64,000 bases of DNA, taken from contig NZ_MSCI01000003.1 in assembly GCF_002954585.1 (NCBI RefSeq), positions 243,860 through 307,859 of the forward strand. Direction: 5' to 3'. This DNA is from Vibrio chagasii. Lineage in GTDB: Bacteria; Pseudomonadota; Gammaproteobacteria; Enterobacterales; Vibrionaceae. The notes beneath the pieces are model-generated. The model was not told the origin of the DNA. It saw only the letters and a list, made by a program, of their open reading frames with translations, and ran no database searches. Positions 63,965-64,000 of this stretch are shown piece after piece. The position numbers were made by a program, and so were the translations under genes. Within the stretch, counting starts at the first letter, position 1. Each line of letters begins with the position of its first letter.

Positions 63965-64000
63965 GCGACACTAGCTCAGCTGGTAGAGCGCAACCTTGCC
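63965..64000 (+). tRNA. tRNA-Gly(GCC), 5' part, cut by window end
   Basis: The first 36 nt are identical to the other three copies; the window stops at the anticodon. Confidence 0.9.

Overview
The window reads as chromosome of a Vibrio, probably of the Splendidus clade. This is inferred from gene content and order (frdABCD divergent from epmA, epmB divergent from efp, psd-rsgA-orn beside a tRNA-Gly(GCC) array, groESL), from Vibrio-like protein sequences, and from the many short palindromic intergenic repeats. No rRNA, IS transposase, integrase or CRISPR array was seen.

Region 1 (1-24.9 kb) is a surface-polysaccharide locus. It opens with the end of a YjbH-like outer-membrane protein, then an export module wza-wzb-wzc led by an ops/RfaH recruitment element. 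Next come about 1.1 kb of repeats with a perfect-period 380-bp tandem duplication, and a small phage-derived module: holin, amidase and an unknown ORF on the minus strand, diverging from an HTH/replication-like gene and an unknown ORF on the plus strand. A second ops element leads the biosynthetic operon. Its members are wecB and wecC (UDP-ManNAcA), an AT-rich variable core (Wzx flippase, Wzy-like polymerase, heparinase II/III-like protein, glycosyltransferase), then a WbuB-like glycosyltransferase, a PglC-like phosphoglycosyl transferase, a hexapeptide acyltransferase, a DegT aminotransferase and a FlaA1/WbpM/PglF-type dehydratase. The last four resemble a UDP-bacillosamine-type priming-sugar cassette. 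Hairpin terminators inside both ops-led operons fit RfaH antitermination.

Region 2 (25-33.7 kb) is mostly core: gpmI with a probable HexR operator, a methyl-accepting chemotaxis protein, a MATE exporter, a 216-bp repeat present three times, and groES-groEL behind a sigma-32-type promoter.

Region 3 (33.8-36.4 kb) is a compact AT-rich kdsC-kdsB-kdsD set with a small ORF in front. It lies between two copies of one 31-bp terminator, and its KdsD is short at the C-terminus. It looks like an accessory KDO supply set.

Region 4 (36.6-62.5 kb) holds envelope, sensory and core genes: a GxxxG-repeat secreted protein, a degenerate GGDEF protein, MgtC, a DUF3187-like outer-membrane protein, epmB/efp, a HAAAP permease, a repetitive 82-aa exported protein, an SPFH protein, a lipoprotein, frdDCBA (perfect CRP site upstream), epmA, an EamA transporter, two more chemotaxis receptors, an SLC13 permease, a small beta-barrel, psd and rsgA.

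Region 5 (62.6-64 kb) is orn followed by a stable-RNA operon: three identical tRNA-Gly(GCC) genes, a broken tRNA-Gly copy, initiator tRNA-fMet and a further tRNA-Gly cut by the window end.

Two unrelated proteins (amidase and MATE exporter) end in nearly the same tail because their stop codons lie in copies of one palindromic repeat. No clearly new multi-gene system was found. The strongest candidates are the lysis module inside the capsule locus, the repeat-encoded protein tails, and the G10 tract in the heparinase-like gene.
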